Below are positions 8,926-17,473 of a stretch of 64,000 bases of DNA, in pieces. Origin of the DNA: Candidatus Comchoanobacter bicostacola. Lineage in GTDB: Bacteria > Pseudomonadota > Gammaproteobacteria > Comchoanobacterales > Comchoanobacteraceae. The position numbers and the translations under genes are program-made. The DNA lies in the NCBI RefSeq assembly GCF_024172705.1, contig NZ_CP092900.1, forward strand, positions 943,336 through 1,007,335, read 5' to 3'. The notes under the pieces are model-generated. The model was not told the DNA's origin and did not search any database. It saw nothing but the letters and a program-made list of their open reading frames with translations. Within the stretch, counting starts at the first letter, position 1, and each line of letters opens with the position of its first letter.

Positions 8926-9867
8926 ATGGCTAATTCATCACAAGTTCATAACCTGTATGAACAATTAAGCGCATTATTTTCATATGAGGCATCCGATTTA
9001 AAACAAGGGACTCTTATAAAAAATAACACGCTTCACTTTCACTTCCCAGTAGATGATAAACAGCAAGAACTAACAAAAATACTGACTAAATTTGATTTAA
9101 CATTCAAACAAGATATCTTAACACATAAATCCAAGCACACCGCCCATCCTAATATTAGCAACATTATTGCGATTGGCTCTGGCAAAGGTGGCGTTGGAAA
9201 GTCAACTGTGACTTATTTAATCGCACAAGCACTCATCCAACAGGGTGCACGTGTTGGCATATTAGATGCTGATATCTATGGCCCCAGTCAAACGCTACTG
9301 CATCAAACAACAGACACACCTAAAATCACAGACAACAAGATGAATCCTATCAAGGTGCAAGGGGCTTTTCTTATGTCTATTGCTCTAATTTGCTCGGTTA
9401 AAAAGGCAATGATGTGGCGCGGTCCAATGATCGCTAAAGCCATCACCCAAATGTATCAACAAACACTTTGGCCCCAGCTGGACTACTTACTAATCGACCT
9501 TCCTCCTGGTACAGGAGATGTACCCATTTCAATCTGCCAAAACTTACCTTTAACCGGACATTGTACGATCAGGCAACCTCACCCACTTACTGAGATGGAT
9601 GCCATTCGGTATGAAACGATGATGGAAGCACTCAATATTCCAAGAATCATCCATATTGAAAACCATGTATACCCTTGTATCAGAAAAACAAAACCAACGG
9701 ATCATGCCATACATACTTTGTCCTATAACCCAGATTATCAAAAAGTATCACCTATAGGTGACACAGCCGTACATGAACTAGCCCGATCTATGGCCATTCA
9801 ACTATGTACATTGCCCGTTGCATGCCATGCATTCAGTGGGTTTACAGTTAAACAACGAGAGGAGTAA
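8926..9867 (+). CDS. mrp: Mrp/ApbC-family P-loop ATPase lacking the CxxC motif
   Basis: Mrp proteins carry and transfer [4Fe-4S] clusters using a deviant Walker A ATPase. Here residues 84-94 are GSGKGGVGKST, followed by GILDADIYGPSQ, AMMWRGPMIAKAI and LLIDLPPGTGDVPI, all characteristic. The N-terminal 75 residues match the short MIP18-like domain. The CxxC that bridges the cluster at the dimer interface should follow the ENMS-like strand. Here that place reads IENHVYPCIRK with a single cysteine (C251), and the following GGG-type helix is also altered. ATP binding looks intact but cluster carriage is doubtful. Co-transcribed with dcd (3 nt gap). Confidence 0.85.
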   Translation: MANSSQVHNLYEQLSALFSYEASDLKQGTLIKNNTLHFHFPVDDKQQELTKILTKFDLTFKQDILTHKSKHTAHPNISNIIAIGSGKGGVGKSTVTYLIAQALIQQGARVGILDADIYGPSQTLLHQTTDTPKITDNKMNPIKVQGAFLMSIALICSVKKAMMWRGPMIAKAITQMYQQTLWPQLDYLLIDLPPGTGDVPISICQNLPLTGHCTIRQPHPLTEMDAIRYETMMEALNIPRIIHIENHVYPCIRKTKPTDHAIHTLSYNPDYQKVSPIGDTAVHELARSMAIQLCTLPVACHAFSGFTVKQREE

Positions 9868-9870
9868 AGC

Positions 9871-10443
9871 ATGTCTGTACTATCTGACAAAGAGATTCAT
9901 TACTATGCCACCCAGCATAATATGATTTCACCCTATCAAAAGGAGTTAAAACGCAAAGGCGTTATTTCTTCTGGGACTTCAAGCTATGGCTATGATGCAC
10001 GACTGGATAACCAGTTTAAAGTATTTACTAATATCCACTCTACACACATCGACCCAAAAAACTTCGATGAAAAAAGTTTTTTATTCTTAGAAACTGATGT
10101 CTGTATTATACCCCCCAACTCATTCGCACTTGGAAGAACTGTGGAAAAGTTCAAAATACCTAGAAATGTCATAACGATATGCCTTGGAAAATCCACCTAT
10201 GCACGTTGTGGGATCATTGTAAATGTCACCCCTCTAGAGCCAGAATGGGAAGGACACGTAACATTAGAGTTCTCGAATACGACACCGTTACCAGCCTACC
10301 TCTATGCAGGTGAAGGAATCGCCCAAATGATATTCTTAACGGCTAATGAAGTATGTGAGACATCTTATAAGGACAGGAACGGTAAATATATGGGACAGAC
10401 AGACATTACACTGCCCAAAGTAGAAACGGTTGGAGAGCAATAA
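9871..10443 (+). CDS. dcd: dCTP deaminase
   Basis: Converts dCTP to dUTP, feeding dTMP synthesis together with the dUTPase encoded at 54001. 190 aa, the normal length of the longer Dcd class. Diagnostic blocks are [50 protein letters not shown] and [21 protein letters not shown], containing the catalytic glutamate and substrate-binding residues. It starts 3 nt after mrp and ends at a bidirectional hairpin terminator. All motifs look functional. Confidence 0.95.
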   Translation: MSVLSDKEIHYYATQHNMISPYQKELKRKGVISSGTSSYGYDARLDNQFKVFTNIHSTHIDPKNFDEKSFLFLETDVCIIPPNSFALGRTVEKFKIPRNVITICLGKSTYARCGIIVNVTPLEPEWEGHVTLEFSNTTPLPAYLYAGEGIAQMIFLTANEVCETSYKDRNGKYMGQTDITLPKVETVGEQ

Positions 10444-10449
10444 AAAAAA

Positions 10450-10470
10450 GGCGCCTTAGGCGCCCTTTTT
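10450..10470. terminator. Rho-independent terminator between dcd and ihfB
   Basis: Stem GGCGCC (10450-10455), loop TTA, stem GGCGCC (10459-10464), flanked by an A-run on the left and five Ts (10466-10470) on the right. It can stop both convergent genes; ihfB ends only 12 nt beyond it. Confidence 0.85.
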
Positions 10471-10481
10471 AATTCAAAGCT

Positions 10482-10820
10482 TTAAGCCTCTTCACGAGAA
10501 GGCCTGGTTTCCTTTATCTTCTTGATAGGGAACTTAGACTTAGATGCATCAACAACCTTACGCATATTACGCCCTGCTCTAAAATGAACACGACCACGCA
10601 CACCCACTTCAACCTGCTTTCTGGTTCTAGGGTTTCTTGCTGTTTTAGCGGATCTCTTTCTTACTTCAAAGGTCCCAAAGCCTCTTAACTCAATCCGTTG
10701 CTCTTCAATTAAAGCCTCAGATAGAATTTCAAAAAACAGCTTGGTAGCAAGCGCTACATCACCAGCTGGCCAATGAGGAAAGCGCTCTGCCATATTTATA
10801 TTAACTTCAGATCTAACCAT
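10482..10820 (-). CDS. ihfB: Integration host factor subunit beta
   Basis: Small DNA-bending protein of the HU/IHF family. The core RIELRGFGTFEVRKR and ARNPRT, then HFRAGRNMRKVVD, match IHF-beta best; the N-terminal AERFPHWPAGDVALATK also fits IhfB. The start is set by GGAG six bases before an ATG at 10820 (112 aa); earlier GTG or TTG codons overlap that ribosome site. Relative to other IhfB proteins the first helix seems about two residues short, and there is a basic C-terminal extension of about 20 residues. Single-gene unit, facing dcd across a shared terminator. Confidence 0.88.
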   Translation of the reverse strand: MVRSEVNINMAERFPHWPAGDVALATKLFFEILSEALIEEQRIELRGFGTFEVRKRSAKTARNPRTRKQVEVGVRGRVHFRAGRNMRKVVDASKSKFPIKKIKETRPSREEA

Positions 10821-10902
10821 CACGAACTCCAAAATAAAATTATTTTACATAAACTTATATAGAAATTAGCACACAGCCCTATTCAGGTCAAGTCATGCAA
10901 AT

Positions 10903-10931
10903 AAAAAAGAGGCTTAAAGAAGCCTCTTTTT
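10903..10931. terminator. Hairpin terminator of the 483-aa unknown gene
   Basis: Stem GAGGCTT (10909-10915) and AAGCCTC (10920-10926) with a 4-nt loop, flanked by an A-run (10903-10908) and Ts after it. On the minus strand the A-run becomes the U-tract, ending transcription of the gene that stops at 10948. It also works on paper in the other direction. Confidence 0.75.
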
Positions 10932-10947
10932 ACGATATTAAAGGAAA

Positions 10948-12399
10948 TTAAGCCATACTAATACCATTAACAGGAGGAGCACCTGCTGCTGTATCGTCTG
11001 TCATAGCATTGGCTGGCATCTCTTCGCTACTGAAACAATCCGAATTAACTGCATTATCAAAACAAGCTCGTAGCTGCTCTTTTGCACCTAGAGATTCCTT
11101 TACCTTACCTGGAATAAAGATATGCTTAAGCGCAGATAAAACAAACTTGAATGCAGAAATTATCACACCCACTGTCATCTGTTTTAGAATCTGGTGGTAT
11201 TGGCCTAATTTTCTAAATACACTACTCAAGAATGAGCGTTTACCACGTACTGCATTTTTCGCTTTTGTCTTATAGCTCTCAGCAAGACCTTTTGGCGTGT
11301 CAGTCATCTTGGCGCGTGCACAAACCTCTGCAACCAAACCTTGTTGCTTCAAGTTTCCGTATTGAGTTTTGAAATGCTCTAAAGGTTTTTCAGACTTACT
11401 TACTTTCATTAGACCATCTTTAGGAACTAATGCATTAGCAATCGCTTTAAAGGCGCGCTTTAATGCAGCAAAAATCTTTTCGAAGAATGCGGCAGCTCCT
11501 TTTTCGGTCACAGTAGCTTCCTTTAGCTTTTCAGTTAACGCACTTAATTCGTCAAACTTAGCAACCAATGCAGATTTAGGAGCAACAGTTAAATGCTTGT
11601 TTAATGCCTCTTTGAACGCTTCTTTTTCATCATCTTTAAAATCCTTTAAAAGATCACCACCCTCGAACTCTTTCAACAAGGACCTTAGGTCTTCATTCTG
11701 GTAATCTTCCAGGCTGTAATCCTTCGCTTCTTTTACTGCTGTAAGTAAATCTTTTAAACGACCCTTCGCTTCATCATTCAAATCGACTGCTTCTTTTTCC
11801 TCAACCTCTGCCTCAACAATCATATTATCAAATGACAATTCTGAAATCCCTGAAACCAATTCTTGTATCTGCTGAGTCAACTCACCTGACACAGGAGCTG
11901 TCTTAACCTTTGCTTCACCTTCTGCTGTAATCGCTTTTAAACGATCAGTTACCTTATCGTATAGAGCTTTTGCCTTATCATTATCCAACGCTTTTAAGTT
12001 CTCATGTTTGAATCCACCATCTGCGTAGTCGTTTTTCAACCCTTGAAGCGCTCCACAACTGAGATCTTTAGCCACTTCATATCCTGTCTCATTAACTTTG
12101 GCATCATCCAGCAAACCCTTTAACTCATGTAAATATTCATCATTTAATTTAACTTTTGCACTATCAGCAGGCTTGTCCTCTTTTTTATCAGAAACTTTAA
12201 GCTCACCAGAAACTTTAGAAAGTTTACTGATCACTGCCATAACTTGACGTTGAAACTTAGTCTGAGCATCCTGAGTGCCTAATGCTGTAGGCTTGGATCC
12301 CTGAACAGCTTTGAAATCCTTAACTGCAGACTCTAACTGACTCTTGTACGAGAGAACATCCTCCAGCCTTTGTATATCAGCTCTGTTGTCTATGTTCAT
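10948..12399 (-). CDS. 483-aa acidic helical protein with internal repeat, unknown family
   Basis: I do not recognise this protein. It is lysine/glutamate-rich and almost entirely helical in character. Residues about 80-155 and 205-275 form an internal repeat: KLNDEYLHELKGLLDDAK pairs with DLNDEAKGRLKDLLTAVK, each followed by a DY..(E/G)..L pattern and a D..KAL/E..KEAL segment. Residues about 305-325 are amphipathic (FFEKIFAALKRAFKAIANAL). A hydrophobic stretch (VGVIISAFKFVLSALKHIF) lies near residue 420. The last 30 residues are disordered, rich in A/P/G/S and acidic. No N-terminal signal peptide. AGGAG precedes the ATG. It is monocistronic with its own terminator; the 241-nt gap upstream holds only promoter-like AT-rich sequence. 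A secreted effector is one reading, unproven. Confidence 0.7.
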   Translation of the reverse strand: MNIDNRADIQRLEDVLSYKSQLESAVKDFKAVQGSKPTALGTQDAQTKFQRQVMAVISKLSKVSGELKVSDKKEDKPADSAKVKLNDEYLHELKGLLDDAKVNETGYEVAKDLSCGALQGLKNDYADGGFKHENLKALDNDKAKALYDKVTDRLKAITAEGEAKVKTAPVSGELTQQIQELVSGISELSFDNMIVEAEVEEKEAVDLNDEAKGRLKDLLTAVKEAKDYSLEDYQNEDLRSLLKEFEGGDLLKDFKDDEKEAFKEALNKHLTVAPKSALVAKFDELSALTEKLKEATVTEKGAAAFFEKIFAALKRAFKAIANALVPKDGLMKVSKSEKPLEHFKTQYGNLKQQGLVAEVCARAKMTDTPKGLAESYKTKAKNAVRGKRSFLSSVFRKLGQYHQILKQMTVGVIISAFKFVLSALKHIFIPGKVKESLGAKEQLRACFDNAVNSDCFSSEEMPANAMTDDTAAGAPPVNGISMA

Positions 12400-12640
12400 A
12401 TCTAATAACTCCTATTACTTATTAAAAACAAATTAACCACAAACCCATGAGGCGATCAAGAACAGATCCTTTATATATGCTTAAATAATTTATATCCATA
12501 TAGCTAATGTAGACAAACTCTAAATCGTTATCAAACACCATCTAAAATGACTGATTACAAACAATAAAAAGCAACTACCCTAGACATTTAACGCTTTCCA
12601 ACCTAAACTCTATTTAAGTGAACAATTATACACCAGTATT

Positions 12641-13342
12641 ATGCAGCAAACCCTTGATTTACTCACCAACCCTGAACAGTCATTCGACAACTTTATCGGA
12701 TTAACTAATGACGAAGTTAAAAGAAAAATAAACTTTTTTTTAAGATCAAATGATATGCTCCATTGTGTTATCAAAGGATTGAAAGGAAGTGGAAAAACAC
12801 ATCTTATTGCTGCTTGCTGCCACCAAATTACTGCTCACGGAGAGAAAGCATGCTTAATTAACCTTAAGCGTCCTCAGCATATTGAAAACCTATTAAAAAA
12901 AGAAACGCTACCTCAGCTGGTATGTATTGATGACACACAGCTAGCCACTAACAATAAAGAGCTCGAGGTTCTCTTATTTAGACTCTACAACCATATCGAA
13001 CAATCAGGTAAAAAGATGATTTGGGCCAGCAGAGACTTTAACCTCAGCCCCTTTTCACGAAAAGACCTCAACTCTCGTTATAGTGCTATGCTATCCCTAG
13101 AACTACATCCGAACTCACCTGAGGAAAACTACCTTATTATAAAGCACTTTATCCAGCAATCCCAAATTGTTATTTCTAATGAAGCGTGCCAATTATTAAT
13201 AAAAGAATACAACCGAGACTTAAGCGCCTTAACCAACAAATTAAAAGAAATCAGCGCCTATGCTTGTTCTCATAAAAAGAAAATCACCCTGAAGATCTGC
13301 CGGAACCTGATCGGATACGACTTGCATCAGCTTGCTGAATAA
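12641..13342 (+). CDS. hda: DnaA-homologue Hda (regulatory inactivation of DnaA)
   Basis: Hda binds the DNA polymerase clamp and stimulates ATP hydrolysis by DnaA, limiting re-initiation. It is 233 aa, exactly the E. coli length. The extreme N-terminus QQTLDLL matches the clamp-binding QxxLxL type. The AAA+ core has GLKGSGKTHLIAACC (Walker A), PQLVCIDDTQL (Walker B), DLNSRYSAMLSLEL (sensor/arginine-finger region) and a C-terminal lid helix (NRDLSALTNKLKEIS). Its 3' end overlaps convergent rnt by 59 nt. Hda is typical of Proteobacteria and supports the taxonomic reading. Confidence 0.88.
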   Translation: MQQTLDLLTNPEQSFDNFIGLTNDEVKRKINFFLRSNDMLHCVIKGLKGSGKTHLIAACCHQITAHGEKACLINLKRPQHIENLLKKETLPQLVCIDDTQLATNNKELEVLLFRLYNHIEQSGKKMIWASRDFNLSPFSRKDLNSRYSAMLSLELHPNSPEENYLIIKHFIQQSQIVISNEACQLLIKEYNRDLSALTNKLKEISAYACSHKKKITLKICRNLIGYDLHQLAE

Positions 13343-13910
13343 GTTTGGAAAAAAGCTCAGATGTAATGGTTGCATCATACAGTGCACCATGCGCTTGTGC
13401 ATCATCAAAAGGAAGCCTTGCTTTCCTAACCGCTTTAGCCAGTACTGTTTCCCCTAGCAACGCTGCACTTAAGGTTGCTGTGTCCATCACCAAAAACCGA
13501 TGTAACTGAAGTGGAAGCTGATGCCGCTCTGCCGCTGCTTGCAGAAAAGACAAATCAAATTGTCCGTTATGCCCTACCAAGACTGACCGACTACAACCTA
13601 AAAAATCCATATACTTACTAATTTCTTCATTCAGCAACTGAATAACTTCAGCTTCTGGCTTTGCCATTCTAAATGGATGATCTGGTATAATTTGCGTAAA
13701 CTCAAGCGCTGCCTCATCGAGCTCAAGACCCGGTTCTGGAATCACATGCTCATGAAATATATGGATAGGTTGTAAAATACCCTCATCATAGTTCATAAAT
13801 ACAGCAGCTACTTCTAACAATGCATTTTCATTTGGGTCAAAACCTGCTGTTTCAATGTCAATGACAACTGGAAGCAAGCCTTTAAACCGCCGATCTATTG
13901 TATACTTCAT
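13284..13910 (-). CDS. rnt: Ribonuclease T
   Basis: DEDD-family 3'-5' exoribonuclease that trims tRNA CCA ends and stable RNA 3' ends. Motifs: PVVIDIETAGFDPNENALLEVAAV (ExoI, D and E), LVGHNGQFDLSF (ExoII) and AHGALYDATITSELF (ExoIII, H and D). The ATG at 13910 gives 208 aa and aligns with E. coli RNase T (215 aa); a longer reading to 13964 adds a hydrophobic leader not found in the family. GGGGT precedes this ATG. It lies 59 nt after rpiA, as the last gene of the long minus-strand run. Confidence 0.9.
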   Translation of the reverse strand: MKYTIDRRFKGLLPVVIDIETAGFDPNENALLEVAAVFMNYDEGILQPIHIFHEHVIPEPGLELDEAALEFTQIIPDHPFRMAKPEAEVIQLLNEEISKYMDFLGCSRSVLVGHNGQFDLSFLQAAAERHQLPLQLHRFLVMDTATLSAALLGETVLAKAVRKARLPFDDAQAHGALYDATITSELFSKLIQQADASRIRSGSGRSSG

Positions 13911-13969
13911 TATTATACCCCACAGTAATGACCACAGTATGGAGAATAATCCTAAAAAACTCAAGTTAA

Positions 13970-14611
13970 TTAATAGTTAATCATTTCAAAACCTGACTTA
14001 GACCCCACAAACAAATGATCAAAACGCCTAATTGAAAACACCCCATTATCGATAACACCTGGGATGCTATTTAACCTAGACTCTACTAACTCAGGGTCTA
14101 ACAGTGAGGCTCCATGGAGGTCTAAGATAACATTATGAGCATCAGTTAAATAACCCTCTCGATAAACCGGAGTTCCATACTGTGCTGCCAATACTCTAGC
14201 AGCTGAAGACCTCGCAGCCTCCAATACTTCAATAGCCACTGGAAAATCCAATAACTCAACACACTTTGATGCATCAACAATACCTACAAAATTGTCTGAC
14301 GCATGCGCTAAGCATTTTTCCATTGTATGTGCGCCACCACCTCCTTTAATAGAAACGCCACTTGGCAGCACTTGATCTGCACCATCTACATAAACATCTA
14401 TACGACCGACCTCATTAAGCTCAACGACATTAAAACCTCTTTCTTGTAAGCGCTTTGTTGTTCGATGAGAGCTAGAAACGATATACTGCGCAACACCTTC
14501 TTCTAATTGATCAATCAAAAGATCGACTGTAGTTCCTGTACCAATACCCAATACTTCTACGGGCTGTAGCCAAGATAAAAAACCATTAACTGCTTGTCTT
14601 TTTCCTTCCAT
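13970..14611 (-). CDS. rpiA: Ribose-5-phosphate isomerase A
   Basis: Interconverts ribose-5-phosphate and ribulose-5-phosphate in the non-oxidative pentose phosphate pathway; transketolase is encoded in the same gene run. 213 aa. Conserved: GIGTGTTVDLLIDQL (phosphate loop), VSSSHRTTKRLQERG, YVDGADQV (catalytic aspartate), KGGGGAHTMEK (catalytic lysine and glutamate region), VDASKCVE and the GVIDNGVF stretch. The N-terminus is a few residues shorter than usual. GGAG seven bases before the ATG; it overlaps apaH by 26 nt. Confidence 0.95.
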   Translation of the reverse strand: MEGKRQAVNGFLSWLQPVEVLGIGTGTTVDLLIDQLEEGVAQYIVSSSHRTTKRLQERGFNVVELNEVGRIDVYVDGADQVLPSGVSIKGGGGAHTMEKCLAHASDNFVGIVDASKCVELLDFPVAIEVLEAARSSAARVLAAQYGTPVYREGYLTDAHNVILDLHGASLLDPELVESRLNSIPGVIDNGVFSIRRFDHLFVGSKSGFEMINY

Positions 14612-15365
14612 CTTTCTGCTCCTGCTTACAACTGTAGCCTTTATGGTTTGTCATATCATAACCCAGCAATGACCCACCATATACAGCGCCACCGTCTAAG
14701 TTTCTCCAAGTTTCACCTGAAGCCCCGTTTAGCCGAGCCCAGTGCCCAAAATAAGTAAAATAGGGATCCTTTCTCAGCGTCTCATACCACGGAACTAAAT
14801 GAGGATGCTCTTCAGGGTGCCCGGTAGCAGACAACTCAAGCATGCCTTTGTTTGTATAATAACGCGCACGAACAAAAATATGCAACGCTAACTGAAGACA
14901 CTCACCCTCAGATAAACCAGCTGACCACTTGAGTTCAAGAGGCTCCGACAACCCACCAAACAACTGCCCTGGGTTTTCTTGGATAAGCTGCTCTAGCTTT
15001 TGTGCCCACAATAACGCCTCATCTTGAGACCATGACGGCTCAAGTGAAGCATGCACAATCCAACAATTATTAATTAACTTCAAGATAGACTGTTTGGATA
15101 AATGTTCATACCATTTGCCCGCAGATACACCACTATGCTTGCCTAAAAAAAAATCCTTCATCCAATACAAGTCATGATTTCCAAGCACACACTCAATATT
15201 ATTGCTACAAGCCCAATCCAGTACTTTTTCATCATGGGGACCCTTGCCCACTAAATCACCCAGTAGAATTAAACGATCTTTTACAGAATCATAACCCATT
15301 TTTTTCAGGAGTGCTTGCAGTGTCCAATAGCAACCATGTATATCACCGACTAGCAAGACCCTCAT
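14586..15365 (-). CDS. apaH: Symmetrical bis(5'-nucleosyl)-tetraphosphatase
   Basis: Hydrolyses Ap4A to two ADP and belongs to the calcineurin-like metallophosphatases. Metal motifs are GDIHGCYWTL, LLGDLVGKGPHD and VLGNHDLYWM, with the C-terminal HWARLNG and LDGGAVYGGSLLGY. The ATG at 15365 overlaps the pit stop codon (TAATG), giving 259 aa and starting directly at MRVLLVGDIHG; a start 12 nt earlier is possible but less likely. ApaH can also remove Np4 caps from RNA 5' ends. Translation is probably coupled to pit. Confidence 0.95.
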   Translation of the reverse strand: MRVLLVGDIHGCYWTLQALLKKMGYDSVKDRLILLGDLVGKGPHDEKVLDWACSNNIECVLGNHDLYWMKDFFLGKHSGVSAGKWYEHLSKQSILKLINNCWIVHASLEPSWSQDEALLWAQKLEQLIQENPGQLFGGLSEPLELKWSAGLSEGECLQLALHIFVRARYYTNKGMLELSATGHPEEHPHLVPWYETLRKDPYFTYFGHWARLNGASGETWRNLDGGAVYGGSLLGYDMTNHKGYSCKQEQKDGRKKTSS

Positions 15366-16603
15366 TACAAGACCCATTGAAACAAGTGAAAGAAAAAGAT
15401 TGAAAGCAAAGCACCCGTTGGGATTGTTATCATCCAGGAAAAGAATATGCCCCTAACAATAGCTAAATCAACGGCTGCTAATCCACGTGCCAGACCAACA
15501 CCTAAAACCCCACCCACCAAGGTTTGGGTAGTAGAGACTGGAAACCCTAGAAATGAAGCAGTTAATACAATAATCCCTGTCGAGAGCTGAGCGGCAAAAC
15601 TACGACTCGGTGACAGCACTGTTATACCAGACCCTACCCGCTCCATGACTCGATACCCATACATACAAACACCTAAGGAAACACCAACTGCACCGTATAA
15701 AACAATAATCGGTGGTGTATTTGCAACATCAGATAAACGACCATCAGATAGTATATCAAAAATCAAAGCCATTGGACCTATCGCATTAGCGACATCATTC
15801 GCTCCATGTGAAAATGCCATCACACAAGCAGAAACCACAACCAACAACGCAAACACCCGCTCAATACTCTCCAGTGTTGCACTAACAGTACTTTGATCAA
15901 AACTATACCCAGCAATCAGTCGACTGGCAACCCACCAACTCACCAAAGATGACAGTGCAACAACCACATATAACCCATAATCTAAGTCAGAACTCACACC
16001 CATAATGCTATAACTTCCTTCAAAGACTAACTTAAAGATAGGTAACGATATCAATGCAACGGCTACAGGTGCATAACGCGTCATCAATGCTAAAGGGTCA
16101 GAACGTGAAAAAATAAAAATTTGCATCAACCGAAACACACTCCACGAAACCAATGCTGAAGCAAGTGGTGTCACAACCCAGCCAACTGCAACAACCCGAA
16201 CAGCATCCCAAGGTAAAGAACCCATGCCCTGAGTTGCCACACCAAAGCCCACAACAGCTCCAATAATTGAATGCGTGGTAGAAACAGGCCAACCACGAGT
16301 TGATGCTAAAATAAGCCAAAATGCAGATGCATAGAGCGCTGCTGACATACCGTAAACCAAAGTCATAGGATCATTGGCATAATAAGCAACTGGAACCAAC
16401 CCCCTTTGTATGGTCTGAGTAACCTCCTGACTCGACAACACTGCACCCAGTGTCTCAAACAGTGCAGCAATAATGATCGCTTTTTTTATTGAGATAGCTT
16501 TTGATCCTACTGAAGTGCCCATCGCATTAGCAACATCATTAGCACCCACAGCCCAAGCCATGATCCCGCCACCTATCAGTGCAATATAAAAAATAATCTG
16601 CAT
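15365..16603 (-). CDS. pit: PiT-family inorganic phosphate transporter
   Basis: 412-aa inner-membrane symporter with about 10-12 transmembrane segments. The two family signature repeats are present: WAVGANDVANAMGTSVGSKA near the N-terminus and FSHGANDVANAIGPMALI in the second half, plus two GFPVSTTQT/GWPVSTTHS motifs that bind phosphate. It is preceded by a DUF47 protein, the usual partner of Pit, and followed by apaH with a TAATG junction. Confidence 0.95.
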   Translation of the reverse strand: MQIIFYIALIGGGIMAWAVGANDVANAMGTSVGSKAISIKKAIIIAALFETLGAVLSSQEVTQTIQRGLVPVAYYANDPMTLVYGMSAALYASAFWLILASTRGWPVSTTHSIIGAVVGFGVATQGMGSLPWDAVRVVAVGWVVTPLASALVSWSVFRLMQIFIFSRSDPLALMTRYAPVAVALISLPIFKLVFEGSYSIMGVSSDLDYGLYVVVALSSLVSWWVASRLIAGYSFDQSTVSATLESIERVFALLVVVSACVMAFSHGANDVANAIGPMALIFDILSDGRLSDVANTPPIIVLYGAVGVSLGVCMYGYRVMERVGSGITVLSPSRSFAAQLSTGIIVLTASFLGFPVSTTQTLVGGVLGVGLARGLAAVDLAIVRGIFFSWMITIPTGALLSIFFFHLFQWVL

Positions 16604-16607
16604 ATAT

Positions 16608-17285
16608 TTACCTCGATGATAAAATCATTAGCTGAGTCCCCAAGCGCCGAGACCAATCTGCTAAACTGCCAATTTGATTAATACAATCATACCAAAAGAC
16701 GACATCAAGCGCTGGATAAGATGACTCAACCTCATAAAGCACCTTTCTAGCCTCCATTTGCTTTTGATCCACCCTACCTTCTAAAACACACAAATCATTG
16801 ATGAGCTCTTTTGATAATTTCATAGATAGGCCTTGGAAACCGGTTTCAACTAAGTCCGCTAATTCACCTGATACGCACTGAGAGCGTTGTGCCACTCTAA
16901 TTGCCTCAGCCAATAGTGGCTCAATCTTCACCCGGATATCTTGAGGAAACTTCATTTTTCTAGCTACCATCAGCAATGCGATATCTTCGGCCTTGTTGGC
17001 CAACTGATCTTGCATATCTAAAAGTGTTAATAGTTCTGAACGTGAGACCGGCAGATATAAATCATGATGTATTTTTAATTTGATTTTATGCTTCATCGTA
17101 TCTGCAATAGACTCTTGCTTTGCGATATACGCATAATGGTTTTTTGCCTCATGCCAGTCCTCATTCTGGCAAGCAACAAATAACGCATCTAGCGTCCCAA
17201 CACATTTTTGTACAACAGACATATGCGCCTCTAAACGCTTGAATGGGGATTTTACAAATAAATTTAAAAAAGTAGAACCTGTCAT
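16608..17285 (-). CDS. DUF47/PhoU-like Pit accessory protein
   Basis: 225-aa all-helical protein of the TIGR00153/DUF47 family, related to PhoU and normally encoded beside a Pit phosphate transporter, as here (4 nt upstream of pit). Visible features are FLNLFVKSPFKRLEAHM at the N-terminus, a DxxxHKIKLKIHHDLYLPVSR helix and LLTLLDMQDQLANKAEDIA, the PhoU-type metal-binding helix pair. The ATG at 17285 overlaps the stop codon of the upstream small membrane protein (TAATG). It probably tunes phosphate uptake. Confidence 0.9.
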   Translation of the reverse strand: MTGSTFLNLFVKSPFKRLEAHMSVVQKCVGTLDALFVACQNEDWHEAKNHYAYIAKQESIADTMKHKIKLKIHHDLYLPVSRSELLTLLDMQDQLANKAEDIALLMVARKMKFPQDIRVKIEPLLAEAIRVAQRSQCVSGELADLVETGFQGLSMKLSKELINDLCVLEGRVDQKQMEARKVLYEVESSYPALDVVFWYDCINQIGSLADWSRRLGTQLMILSSR

Positions 17286-17473
17286 TACATAACCCTCAAC
17301 AGCATGATACATATTAATACCAAGAACAATAATGCAATTGCAAGCCAGAGCAATGTGCCCATAGACTTAGTAATTGCCCGCTCCGAAAACATTTCTGGAT
17401 AACTTTTTTTATAACGCACCAAAGCAAAGATAAAATACCCTGAAATACACAAAAAAACAATCTCATATAACAC
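17285..17473 (-). CDS. 62-aa two-helix membrane protein in the pit operon
   Basis: Begins at GTG (17473) overlapping the PGK-like stop by 11 nt, and its TAA overlaps the ATG of the DUF47 gene. This double overlap is strong evidence that it is translated. Two transmembrane helices (about residues 2-19 and 40-61) are joined by a basic loop (RYKKSYPEMFSERAITKS). I recognise no family. Position suggests a role with Pit/DUF47 or simply a small inner-membrane protein. Confidence 0.6.
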   Translation of the reverse strand: MLYEIVFLCISGYFIFALVRYKKSYPEMFSERAITKSMGTLLWLAIALLFLVLICIMLLRVM

